A stretch of 64,000 nt of DNA. Source: Amycolatopsis sp. NBC_00345 (GTDB taxonomy: Bacteria > Actinomycetota > Actinomycetes > Mycobacteriales > Pseudonocardiaceae). Below the pieces are notes generated by a model. The model saw only the letters and a list, made by a program, of their open reading frames with translations. It was not told the origin of the DNA and ran no database searches. Numbering within the stretch: the first letter of the stretch is position 1; each line of letters starts with the position of its first letter. A program made the position numbers and the translations under genes. Positions 33,139-40,900 of the stretch are shown piece after piece. The DNA is taken from contig NZ_CP107995.1 of assembly GCF_036116635.1 (NCBI RefSeq), positions 5,828,001-5,892,000 on the forward strand, read 5' to 3'.

Positions 33139-33458
33139 ATGCCTGAGCCCGGCAACATCTCCTTCGCCGCCTACCACGGTGTCGGCGACGCTAGGGACGT
33201 CGTCCTGCTGGAGCGTTACGACTCGCGTGAAGCCTTTGCGCGGCACCGGGAAACGGACCACTTCGCGGGGCTGGCGCCCGCACCCACGGCGACGAGTTCG
33301 CGGCCCTGGTCCTGCACCTGATCGGGGCAGCGGATCTCGCGGGCGGGCGCGTTCGCGGTCTTCGACCGGGTCAGCAGGCGAGCGGGCTGATCGACGTGTA
33401 CCGGTCTTACGCCGCGGCCTTGCGGTGGCGGCACATCCAGGCCACCCGGGCTCGGTGA
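33139..33458 (+). pseudogene. Broken gene: ABM-like monooxygenase fragment plus an unidentified C-terminal piece
   Basis: The first frame reads EPGNISFAAYHGVGDARDVVLLERYDSREAFARHRETDHF, resembling the central strands of small antibiotic-biosynthesis (quinol) monooxygenases, but lacks the first 30 residues and ends early. A second frame from about 33279 (HGDEFAALVLHLIGAADLAGG to RWRHIQATRAR and a stop at 33458) is coding-like but of no recognised family. A deletion or fusion of two genes is the simplest reading. GAGAAGGGA precedes the ATG at 33139, so a short peptide may still be made. Confidence 0.5.
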
Positions 33459-33523
33459 CGATCTCACGTTTCGGCGGCGGCCACCGTCTACCTGGTGAGA
33501 CCCCGACGAAGGAGCTTCGCCCG

Positions 33524-34255
33524 ATGAGTACGACGACAGTGCGAAACCGCTACGCCGACCGCGTGGACGCAGCCGACTGGGGAGCGGTCAAAAACGGGCT
33601 CGACGACGTCGGCAGCGCCCTGCTCCCCCAGCTGCTGACGCCGGCGGAATGCCGTCAGATCATCGCTCTGTGGGCCGAGCCGGACCGGTTCCGGGCGACG
33701 ATCAACCTGCGCCGCCACCGTTTCGGCGATCACGGTGACTACAAGTACTTCAGCGAGCCGTTCCCCGAGCCCGTGCGGGCACTGCGCGAGGCCCTGTACC
33801 CGCGGCTCCTGCCGATTGCCCGGGAATGGTCGGAAAAGCTCCGGTGTGCGGCCGAGTGGCCCGAGACTCTTGAGGAGTGGCTTGAGGTCTGCCACCGGGC
33901 GGGCCAGACCAAGCCGACCCCGATCCTCCTGCGGTACGAGCCGGGCGGCTGGAACGCGCTGCACCGCGATCTGTACGGGGACAAGGTGTTCCCGCTGCAG
34001 GTGGTGGTGAACCTGAACGACCCCGGCGCCGACCACACCGGCGGCGAGTTCCTGCTGACCGAGCAACGGCCGCGGGCCCAGTCACGCGGCACGGCGACGC
34101 TCATCCCGCAGGGGCACGGGCTGGCCTTCACCACCCGCGAAAAGCCGGTGAAGTCGGTGCGGGGCTGGTCGAGGGGGCCGGTCCGGCACGGCGTTTCGGT
34201 GGTGCGCAGCGGGGTACGGCACACGCTCGGCCTGGTGTTCCACGATGCGGCTTGA
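33524..34255 (+). CDS. 2OG-Fe(II) oxygenase, AlkB-like DNA-repair group (PF09859-like)
   Basis: 243 residues. The metal triad is readable: HRDLYGDKVFPLQ (H-x-D, near residue 147) and RHGVSVVRSG (His near 225), with Arg in VRHTLGLVFHDA for 2-oxoglutarate. TPILLRYEPGGWNALHRD and NLNDPGADHTGGEFLLTEQRPRAQ are typical of the oxygenase group annotated as repairing alkylated DNA by oxidative demethylation. Proximity to the vsr-MGMT operon supports a repair role. Ribosome site GAAGGAGC. Confidence 0.85.
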   Translation: MSTTTVRNRYADRVDAADWGAVKNGLDDVGSALLPQLLTPAECRQIIALWAEPDRFRATINLRRHRFGDHGDYKYFSEPFPEPVRALREALYPRLLPIAREWSEKLRCAAEWPETLEEWLEVCHRAGQTKPTPILLRYEPGGWNALHRDLYGDKVFPLQVVVNLNDPGADHTGGEFLLTEQRPRAQSRGTATLIPQGHGLAFTTREKPVKSVRGWSRGPVRHGVSVVRSGVRHTLGLVFHDAA

Positions 34256-34262
34256 CCCGCTT

Positions 34263-34451
34263 GATGGCGGTGTTGTGGCTACGCCGCTTGACCGCGGTGT
34301 TGTCCTTGCGCCGCATGACGACGGTGTTGTGTCTAAGCCACCCGACAGCGGCGTGCTCCCGATGCCGCATGACGGCGATGTTGTGCCTACGCCACCCAAC
34401 AGCGGCGTGCTCCCGATGCCGCATGACCGCGGTGGGGTCCTGATGCCGCAT
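34263..34451. repeat. 27-bp tandem repeat, seven units
   Basis: Seven consecutive 27-bp units, the first GATGGCGGTGTTGTGGCTAC..., each about 70-95% alike; units four and six differ in one base. In the plus frame they code D-x-G-V-V/L-x-x-P-x nonapeptides. The stretch is open in several frames on both strands, so it may be a minisatellite between genes or an N-terminal repeat of the next gene. Confidence 0.8.
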
Positions 34452-34979
34452 CACCGCGGCCTGATCCCGGACGGTTTCTCCCCACTCCCACACCGCCCGG
34501 CCGCCGCCTCTCCCCCCGCGCGCCCGTGCGGCCCGGAGGAGCTGGCAGCGCTCATCAACGCCGCCCGCAGCGTGAAACCCGCGCCGGTGAGCGCGGTCGT
34601 GGGCACCGCGTCGGACGCGGTTTCCCGGGCGAACGGGGAACTGCTCGCCACGGCCTGGGCCGATGGCGGTGGCACGGTGCTGACCACTGTCCACTGGCCG
34701 GAGACCGCCGCCTCGTGGCTCCGGCCGTCCCGCCGGTTCGCCGCGCCGGAACCCGACGTGTGGCTGGTCGCCGCGACGGTGCCCGGCTGGGCGGCGATGG
34801 GCCGACGGCTCGTCACGTCGACCGGGTGGTCGCCGGCCCGCACGTTCGTCACCTCGCCGCTGGCCGACCCCGAGCTGATCGCCCTCGGCGGGATCGGCAC
34901 GTTCGACGGGCTGCGCGGCGCCTACCCTGACGGTCGCTTGTGGACAGTGCAAGGACTCGTGAGTGTTCATGACGGTTAG
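34443..34979 (+). CDS. Periplasmic-binding-like domain protein
   Basis: 178 residues. PEELAALINAARSVKPAPVSAVVGTASDAVSRANGELL, then TVHWPETAASWLRPSRRFAAPEPDVWLVAATVPGW and LADPELIALGGIGTFDGLRGAYPDG resemble short actinobacterial proteins labelled ABC transporter substrate-binding, though no signal peptide is present. Function uncertain. I place the start at ATG 34443 (GGTGGGG five bases upstream). The alternative ATG 34245 would overlap the oxygenase gene and translate the 27-bp repeats into an N-terminal extension. Confidence 0.6.
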   Translation: MPHHRGLIPDGFSPLPHRPAAASPPARPCGPEELAALINAARSVKPAPVSAVVGTASDAVSRANGELLATAWADGGGTVLTTVHWPETAASWLRPSRRFAAPEPDVWLVAATVPGWAAMGRRLVTSTGWSPARTFVTSPLADPELIALGGIGTFDGLRGAYPDGRLWTVQGLVSVHDG

Positions 34980-35023
34980 AACCGGCATAGGCACTCACGA
35001 GTCCGGCCCAGGCGATGACCGCC

Positions 35024-35449
35024 TCACGCGCCCCGGGCCCGCCGCCGGCGCCCCGGGGCCTCACGGACCTCGATGTGGTGCCGGATCGCGAGCTGGACGA
35101 TGTCCGCGACCAGCGGGTCCTCGGCGAGGTAGATCTGCCGCTTGCCGGCCCGGCGGGAGCTGACCAGGCCGGCGAGCTTCAGCTTGGCCAGGTGGTGGCT
35201 GACCGTGGCGACGCTCTGGCCGGTGTCCTCGGCGAGGGTGCCGACGTCCCGTTCACCGGTGGCCAGCAGCCAGAGGATGTGCAGCCGGACGGTGGCCGAG
35301 AGCAGGGCGAACGTGCCGGCGGCGTCCTGGAGCAGGTCAGGCGGCAGCGGGTCGGACGGCAGCGCATCAGAGGGCAATGCATCAGGCGGCAGCACATCAG
35401 AAGGCAGCGCAATAGAAGGCAGTGGAGTGGAGCCGGGTGGGGTGGGCAC
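35024..35449 (-). CDS. ArsR-family regulator with Pro/Ser/Asp repeat N-terminus
   Basis: 141 residues. Winged helix at 45-120 (FALLSATVRLHILWLLATGERDVGTLAEDTGQSVATVSHHLAKLKLAGLVSSRRAGKRQIYLAEDPLV) followed by a His-containing last helix (IRHHIEVREA). The first 35 residues are LPSDx/LPPDx pentads coded by 15-bp tandem repeats, unusual for ArsR. GTG start with GAGAGGA. It is divergent from the magnesium transporter operon and 46 bases from a perfect palindrome, so it likely represses that operon or itself. Confidence 0.87.
   Translation of the reverse strand: MPTPPGSTPLPSIALPSDVLPPDALPSDALPSDPLPPDLLQDAAGTFALLSATVRLHILWLLATGERDVGTLAEDTGQSVATVSHHLAKLKLAGLVSSRRAGKRQIYLAEDPLVADIVQLAIRHHIEVREAPGRRRRARGA
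35343..35432. repeat. 15-bp tandem repeat in the ArsR N-terminus
   Basis: Six 15-bp units of the type GGCAGCGCATCAGAG code LPSDA-like pentads on the minus strand. The period is a multiple of three, so unit gain or loss keeps the frame. Confidence 0.75.
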
Positions 35450-35495
35450 GGGACCATCCTCTCGGGTGTCCTCCGTAGCGTGACGTACGACCAAT

Positions 35496-35507
35496 ACTTG
35501 TACAAGT
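35496..35507. promoter_or_regulatory. ArsR operator candidate upstream of the ArsR/mgtA pair
   Basis: ACTTGTACAAGT is a perfect 12-bp palindrome, 47 bases before the ArsR start and within the 281-base gap to the divergent P-type ATPase. ArsR proteins bind this sort of 12-2-12-like dyad. The rest of the gap holds no gene. Confidence 0.55.
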
Positions 35508-35730
35508 GTTTGACTGTTACGGGGTGGCTGCGGTCTACTGGAGCCCGGCGGTCCCGGCGGGGACCGGCGTGTCGTCGTGTGGAGGGAGGTGAGCCGGGTG
35601 ACCGGCGAAGGAAGTAGTAGTCGCGATCGCGCGGACCACCGGCCCTCCCTGCTCACCCTGGGATAGGCCGGGTCCGCGTGGTCGGCGCCGCTGTCGTCAC
35701 AGCTTCGGCCTCCACGGACAGGACCCCCTG

Positions 35731-38355
35731 ATGACCCGCTTTTCCACGCTGCCCGCCCCGGCGCCGGCCCCCGGCGAGGTGTCGCTGGCCGCACTCGCCG
35801 ATGCCCCGGTGCTCACCGTCTTCCAGCGGCTCGAAAGCACGCCCAAAGGACTGACCGAGTCCGAGGCGGCCGACCGGTTGCGGCGCTACGGCGACAACCA
35901 GGTGGCAGGCGCGGCCCGGCTCGGGCGGACCGGGCAGGTCTGGGCCGCGGTGCGAAGCCCGTTCGTCGCGCTGCTGACCGGGCTCGGTGTGGTGTTCGCC
36001 GTCGTCGGGGACCTGCGGGGCGCGGTCACCGTGAGCGTGATGGTGCTGCTGAGCGTGGCGCTGCGCTTCTGGCAGCACACCCGTTCCGAGCGCGCGGTGC
36101 GGGCACTGCGCGCCCAGGTGAGCACCACGGTCACGGTGCGGCGCCGGGCCGGCGACGGGTTCCCCGCGCTCGAGCGGGAAGTACCGACCGCCGACCTGGT
36201 GCCCGGGGACGTCGTCCTGCTGGGGCCCGGCGACGTCATGCCCGCGGACGTGCGGGTGGTCGCGGCCGGCGACCTGGTCGTGGACCAGTCGGCGTTGTCC
36301 GGTGAGGCGCTTCCGGTCGCGAAGCGGCTGCCGCCGGTCGAACGGCCGCGCCGTCCGCGTGACGCGCGGCCGGAGCTGGTCGACTCGCCGGCGCTGGGGT
36401 TCGCCGGGACGGCGGTGGTCGGCGGCGCCGCGACCGCGGTGGTGATCGCGACGGGCGCCGGCACCTACTTCGGGTCATTGGCCGCGCAAACCGCCGCGCC
36501 ACGCGGGGAGTCGAGCTTCGACCTCGGCGTGCGGCGGGTCGGCTGGACGCTGATCCGGTTCATGCTGGTGATGGTGCCGATCGTGCTGGTCGTCAACGGC
36601 GTGGTCACCGGGAACTGGGCGCAGGCGGGCATGTTCGCCGCGGCCGTCGCGGTCGGCCTGACGCCCGAGATGCTGCCGGTGATCGTGACGACGAACCTGG
36701 CGCGCGGCGCGGTGCGGCTTTCTCGGCGTCGGGTGATTGTCAAGCGGCTCAACGCAATCCAGGACTTGGCCGCGATGGACGTGCTGTGCGTGGACAAGAC
36801 CGGCACGCTCACCGAAGACCGCGTCGCCTACGCGCACAGCATCGACCTGTCCGGCCGCCCGGACGGCGAGGCGGCCGAGTACGCCTACCTGGCCGTGCAC
36901 TTCCAGGCCGACCGGCACGACCGGCTCGACGAGGCGATCGTCGCCCAGCTCGCCGACGAGGACGAGGACCTGGTCACCGAGGCGATGTTCAGCAAGGCCG
37001 GCGAGATCGGCTTCGACCACGTCCGGCGCCGGGCCACGGTGATCGTGAGCCGCCCGGTCGACCAGGAAATCCTGATCTGCAAAGGGGATCCGGACGAGAT
37101 CCTGCCCCGCTGCTCGCACGCCCGCCGCGACGGCGAGGTCGTCGAGCTGACCGGGGACGCCCGCGCGGCCGCGGCGGACATCGTGCGCGCCTACGCCCAG
37201 CACGGCATGCGCATCCTCGCCGTGGCGGCGCGCGAGTTCCGGACGCGGCTCGACGGCTACGACGAGCACGACGAGAACGAACTGGTGCTGGTGGGGTTCG
37301 TCGGCTTCGTCGACCCGGTCCGCGACGGCGCGGCCACCGCGGTGCGCGCGCTGGACGAGCACGGGGTGACGGTGAAGATCCTCACCGGCGACAACCCGCA
37401 CGTCGCCGCCCAGGTCGCGGCGCAGGTCGGCGTGCCGGTCGGTGACGTCGTGCTCGGCCGGCAGGTCGACCACACCGACGAGGCCGACCTGCGGGTGCTC
37501 GTCGAGCGCACCACGGTCTTCGCGAAGCTCACCCCGGCGCACAAAGCGCGTGTCGTCGCGACACTGCGCGCGAACGGCCGCGCGGTCGGGTTCGTCGGCG
37601 ACGGCGTCAACGACGTGACCGCGTTGCGCACCGCCGACGTCGGCATCGCCCCGGACACCGCGACCGACGTCGCCAAGGACGCGGCCGACCTCGTGCTGCT
37701 GGACCGCGATCTCGGCGTGCTCGCGCGCGGCGTGGTCGAGGGCCGCCGGACGCTGGGCAACACGCAGAAGTACGTCAACATCACGGCCAGCTCGAACTTC
37801 GGCAACGTGCTGACCGTGCTCGCGGCGAGCGCGTTCCTGCCGTTCCTCCCCATCCTGCCGATTCAGCTGATGGTGGCGAACCTGCTCTACGACGCCGCCC
37901 AGATCGCGCTGGCGTGGGACCGGGTCGACGACGGTTACCTGCGGCGGCCGCGACGGTGGGACGCGCGCGGCCTGACCCGGTTCATGCTCGTGTTCGGGCC
38001 GCTCAGCTCGATCTTCGACCTGTCCACTTTCGCGGTGCTGTGGTGGGTGTTCGACGTGGGCTCGGAACCGCTGCTGTTCCAGACCGGCTGGTTCGTCGAG
38101 GGCCTGCTCTCGCAGCTGGTCGTGGTGCTGGTCCTGCGCGGCCGGGGCCGCCCGGCGCGCCCGCTCGTGCTCGCCGCCGCCGCGGCCGGGCTGGTGGGCC
38201 TGCTGCTGCCGCTTTCCCCGCTGGCCGACGGGCTGCGGATGCACCCGCTGCCCGCCGGCTACCTGGTGTGGCTGGTGCTCGTCCTGGCCGGTTACGGCCT
38301 GGCCGCGCTGCTGGCCAAACGCTGGTACGCGCGCCGCGCCCCCGCGTTGTGGTGA
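35731..38355 (+). CDS. mgtA: Magnesium-translocating P-type ATPase
   Basis: 874 residues of the P3B type. Seen in order: actuator motif SALSGEALPV near 190, membrane helix M4 GLTPEMLPVIVTTNLARGAV, phosphorylation site DKTGTLTEDR (Asp near 355), nucleotide domain with GFVGFVDPVRDGAA, TGDNPHVAAQVA, and the hinge GDGVNDVTALRTADVGIA near 624, then six C-terminal spans. The N4 NLLYDAAQIALAWD segment is that of MgtA/MgtB. It imports Mg2+ at the expense of ATP. It starts an operon with an MgtC gene, as in enteric bacteria, and is divergent from an ArsR regulator, unlike the PhoPQ control there. Confidence 0.92.
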   Translation: MTRFSTLPAPAPAPGEVSLAALADAPVLTVFQRLESTPKGLTESEAADRLRRYGDNQVAGAARLGRTGQVWAAVRSPFVALLTGLGVVFAVVGDLRGAVTVSVMVLLSVALRFWQHTRSERAVRALRAQVSTTVTVRRRAGDGFPALEREVPTADLVPGDVVLLGPGDVMPADVRVVAAGDLVVDQSALSGEALPVAKRLPPVERPRRPRDARPELVDSPALGFAGTAVVGGAATAVVIATGAGTYFGSLAAQTAAPRGESSFDLGVRRVGWTLIRFMLVMVPIVLVVNGVVTGNWAQAGMFAAAVAVGLTPEMLPVIVTTNLARGAVRLSRRRVIVKRLNAIQDLAAMDVLCVDKTGTLTEDRVAYAHSIDLSGRPDGEAAEYAYLAVHFQADRHDRLDEAIVAQLADEDEDLVTEAMFSKAGEIGFDHVRRRATVIVSRPVDQEILICKGDPDEILPRCSHARRDGEVVELTGDARAAAADIVRAYAQHGMRILAVAAREFRTRLDGYDEHDENELVLVGFVGFVDPVRDGAATAVRALDEHGVTVKILTGDNPHVAAQVAAQVGVPVGDVVLGRQVDHTDEADLRVLVERTTVFAKLTPAHKARVVATLRANGRAVGFVGDGVNDVTALRTADVGIAPDTATDVAKDAADLVLLDRDLGVLARGVVEGRRTLGNTQKYVNITASSNFGNVLTVLAASAFLPFLPILPIQLMVANLLYDAAQIALAWDRVDDGYLRRPRRWDARGLTRFMLVFGPLSSIFDLSTFAVLWWVFDVGSEPLLFQTGWFVEGLLSQLVVVLVLRGRGRPARPLVLAAAAAGLVGLLLPLSPLADGLRMHPLPAGYLVWLVLVLAGYGLAALLAKRWYARRAPALW

Positions 38356-38413
38356 CCCGGCCCCGTCCGAAATAGCCCGACTTTCCGAATAAGCGATGAG
38401 AGTGAGAGCGCAG

Positions 38414-39136
38414 ATGACGACTGCGGAGATGGTGCTGCGCCTGGGCAGCGGTGTGGGACTCGGCACGGTGATCGGATTCGAGCGGCAGTACCGCGCCCGG
38501 ATGGCCGGTCTGCGGACCAACGCGCTGGTGGCCGCCGGCGCCACCCTGTTCGTGCTGCTTTCGGCGCACGGCTTCACCGGCGCCGCCGCCGACCCGACCC
38601 GGGTGGCCGCGCAGATCGTGTCCGGGATCGGGTTCCTCGGCGCCGGCGTGATCCTGCGTGAGGGCCTGACCGTGCGCGGCCTGAACACCGCCGCGACGCT
38701 GTGGTGCTCGGCCGCGGTGGGCTCGTTGTGCGGGGCCGGGCTGTACTGGATCGCGGTGGCGGGCACGGTGGTCGTGGTCGCCGTCAACGTCGCGCTGCGC
38801 CCGCTGGGCCGGGTGGTGGACCGCCGCCCGGACACCGGCGTGGAAACCCCGGCGTTCTACACGTTCCTGGCCGTGACCACCGACGAGGCCGAGGCGCACG
38901 TGCGCAGCCTGCTGGTCCAGGCGCTGACCCGCACCGACTTCGCGCTGCGCTCGGTGACCAGCACCAACGCCGACGGCGCCGGCAGCGGCCGGGTCGAGGT
39001 CCGCGCCGAGCTGTCCGCCGATCAGCGCGACGACAAGCAGATGGAGTCGGCGGTCAGCCGGCTGTCCATGGAGCCGTCGGTGACCAGCGTGCGCTGGGAG
39101 ACCGAGACCTTCACCGGCCCCGACGACGAGAGCTGA
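38414..39136 (+). CDS. MgtC/SapB family membrane protein
   Basis: 240 residues with four or five N-terminal spans and the MgtC signature RLGSGVGLGTVIGFERQYRARMAGLRTNALVAAGATLFVLLS, then IVSGIGFLGAGVILREGLTVRGLNTAATLWCSAAVG, followed by a cytosolic ACT-like C-domain (FLAVTTDEAEAHVRSLLVQAL). MgtC proteins help adapt to low Mg2+ and inhibit the F-ATPase. It follows mgtA by 58 bases. ATG 38414 is preferred, ATG 38396 possible. Confidence 0.9.
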   Translation: MTTAEMVLRLGSGVGLGTVIGFERQYRARMAGLRTNALVAAGATLFVLLSAHGFTGAAADPTRVAAQIVSGIGFLGAGVILREGLTVRGLNTAATLWCSAAVGSLCGAGLYWIAVAGTVVVVAVNVALRPLGRVVDRRPDTGVETPAFYTFLAVTTDEAEAHVRSLLVQALTRTDFALRSVTSTNADGAGSGRVEVRAELSADQRDDKQMESAVSRLSMEPSVTSVRWETETFTGPDDES

Positions 39137-39141
39137 GCCCG

Positions 39142-40881
39142 ATGTCCCTGCTTCGCACCTTCCCCACTCGCGGGGCGCTGGCCCGGCCCGGGCGCAGTGT
39201 CGCCGACGTGCTGGTGTTCCTCGGCGCGGCCGCGCTGCTGTGGCTGGTCGTGCGGCTCGCGCACGGCACCGCGGTCCCGTGGAACGAGGCGACCGCACCG
39301 TCCACAGTGTCCACCGATCCGGCCGAACTTCCTTACTACGCCGGACGTTCACTGTTACGAATGTTCGTCGCGCTGGCCCTTTCGGTGCTGTTCACCTTCG
39401 TCTACGCCACCGCCGCGGCCCGGCTGCGGCGCGCGGAAAAAGTACTGATCCCGCTGCTGGACATCCTGCAGTCGGTGCCGATCCTCGGTTTCCTCTCGGT
39501 GACGATCACCGGTTTCATCGCGCTGTTCCCGGGTTCGCAGCTGGGCTTGGAGGCCGCGTCGATCTTCGCGATCTTCACCTCGCAGGCCTGGAACATGACC
39601 TTCGCGTTCTACCACTCGCTGGTGTCGCAGCCGCGGGACCTCGACGAGGCCGCCCGGCTGCTGCGGCTTTCGCGGTGGCAGCGGTTCTGGCGGGTCGACG
39701 CGCCCGGCGGGATGATCGGGCTGGTCTGGAACGGGATGATGAGCTTCGGCGGCGGCTGGTTCTTCCTCACCGCGTCCGAAGCGCTCAGCGTCGACAACCA
39801 CAACTACGCGCTGCCCGGCATCGGCGCCTACGTCGCGACCGCCACCGACGAGGGCGACCTCGGCAAGGTGCTGCTGGCGATCGTCGTGATGATCGTGATG
39901 GTGGTCGGGGTGAACGTGCTGTTCTGGCGCCCGCTCACCGCGTGGGCCGAGCGCTTCCGCGTCGAGGATTCCGAAGCCGCCGAAGCGCCCCGCAGCGTCA
40001 CCCTCATGCTGCTGCGGCGTTCCCGGATCCCGGCGTTCCTCGGCACGGTCTTCGGCCGGCTGGTGTTCCCGCTCGACCGGGCCATGGCGCTGTTCGGGCT
40101 GGCCGAGCACCCGCTGCGGACCTCACCCGTCCGTCGTCGCGCCGGAGACGCCGTGTTCGCCGTCGCCGTACTCGCCCTGATCACCTACGGGCTGGTCCGG
40201 ATGGTCACGTTCATCGCGGGCACCGCCGGGTTCGGCGAAGTCGGGCACGCGTTGTGGCTCGGGCTGATCACGTTCGCCCGGGTGCTCGCGCTGGTCGCGG
40301 TCGCGACGCTGATCTGGGTGCCCGTCGGGGTGTGGATCGGGCTGAACCCCCGCGTTTCCCGCCTGGCCCAACCGGTGGTGCAGGTGCTGGCCAGCTTCCC
40401 GGCGAACTTCCTGTTCCCGTTGGTCACCGGGGTCCTGCTGGCCACCGGGGTCAGCCTGGACTGGGGCGGGATCCTGCTGATGGCGCTCGGCGCGCAGTGG
40501 TACATCCTGTTCAACGTCATCGCGGGCGCCAGCGCCATCCCGAACGACCTGCGCGAGGCGGCGTCGAGCCTGCGGCTGCCGCGGAAACTGTGGTGGCGCA
40601 AGCTGATCCTGCCCGCGATCTTCCCCAGCTACGTCACCGGCGGCATCACCGCGGCCGGCGGCGCCTGGAACGCCTCCATCGTCGCCGAAGTCGTTTCCTA
40701 CCACGGCACCACCCTCACCGCGACCGGCCTCGGCGCCTACATCAAGGACGCCACCGGCAGCGGCAACGCCGCGCAGATCCTGATCGGCGTCGCGGTGATG
40801 AGCCTCTACGTCGTCGGCCTCAACCGGCTGTTCTGGCGCCGTCTCTACGCACTGGCCGAACGCCGCTTCTCCCTCACCTGA
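39142..40881 (+). CDS. ABC transporter permease, two BPD_transp_1 domains fused
   Basis: 579 residues made of two binding-protein-dependent permease domains in tandem: residues about 70-270 (EAA loop RDLDEAARLLRLSRWQRFWRVDAPGGMIGLVWNGMM) and 370-570 (EAA loop NDLREAASSLRLPRKLWWRKLILPAIFPSYVTGGI). Each has about six spans. This resembles the nitrate/sulfonate/bicarbonate class; here the dimer is encoded as one chain. It follows the MgtC gene by five bases and precedes its ATPase by 19. No substrate-binding protein gene is nearby. Confidence 0.88.
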   Translation: MSLLRTFPTRGALARPGRSVADVLVFLGAAALLWLVVRLAHGTAVPWNEATAPSTVSTDPAELPYYAGRSLLRMFVALALSVLFTFVYATAAARLRRAEKVLIPLLDILQSVPILGFLSVTITGFIALFPGSQLGLEAASIFAIFTSQAWNMTFAFYHSLVSQPRDLDEAARLLRLSRWQRFWRVDAPGGMIGLVWNGMMSFGGGWFFLTASEALSVDNHNYALPGIGAYVATATDEGDLGKVLLAIVVMIVMVVGVNVLFWRPLTAWAERFRVEDSEAAEAPRSVTLMLLRRSRIPAFLGTVFGRLVFPLDRAMALFGLAEHPLRTSPVRRRAGDAVFAVAVLALITYGLVRMVTFIAGTAGFGEVGHALWLGLITFARVLALVAVATLIWVPVGVWIGLNPRVSRLAQPVVQVLASFPANFLFPLVTGVLLATGVSLDWGGILLMALGAQWYILFNVIAGASAIPNDLREAASSLRLPRKLWWRKLILPAIFPSYVTGGITAAGGAWNASIVAEVVSYHGTTLTATGLGAYIKDATGSGNAAQILIGVAVMSLYVVGLNRLFWRRLYALAERRFSLT

Positions 40882-40900
40882 GATCCCCGGAGGAATCCCC

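Noticed and set aside
34263..34451. 27-bp tandem repeats as a CRISPR array
   Set aside because: The units are contiguous without unique spacers and no cas gene is near.
38356..38413. Mg2+-sensing leader before the MgtC gene
   Set aside because: Only about 60 bases separate mgtA and the MgtC gene; no M-box-like structure is visible.
36475..38835. 786-codon open frame antisense to mgtA
   Set aside because: GC-rich third positions leave antisense frames open; it has no family motif and overlaps an unmistakable P-type ATPase.
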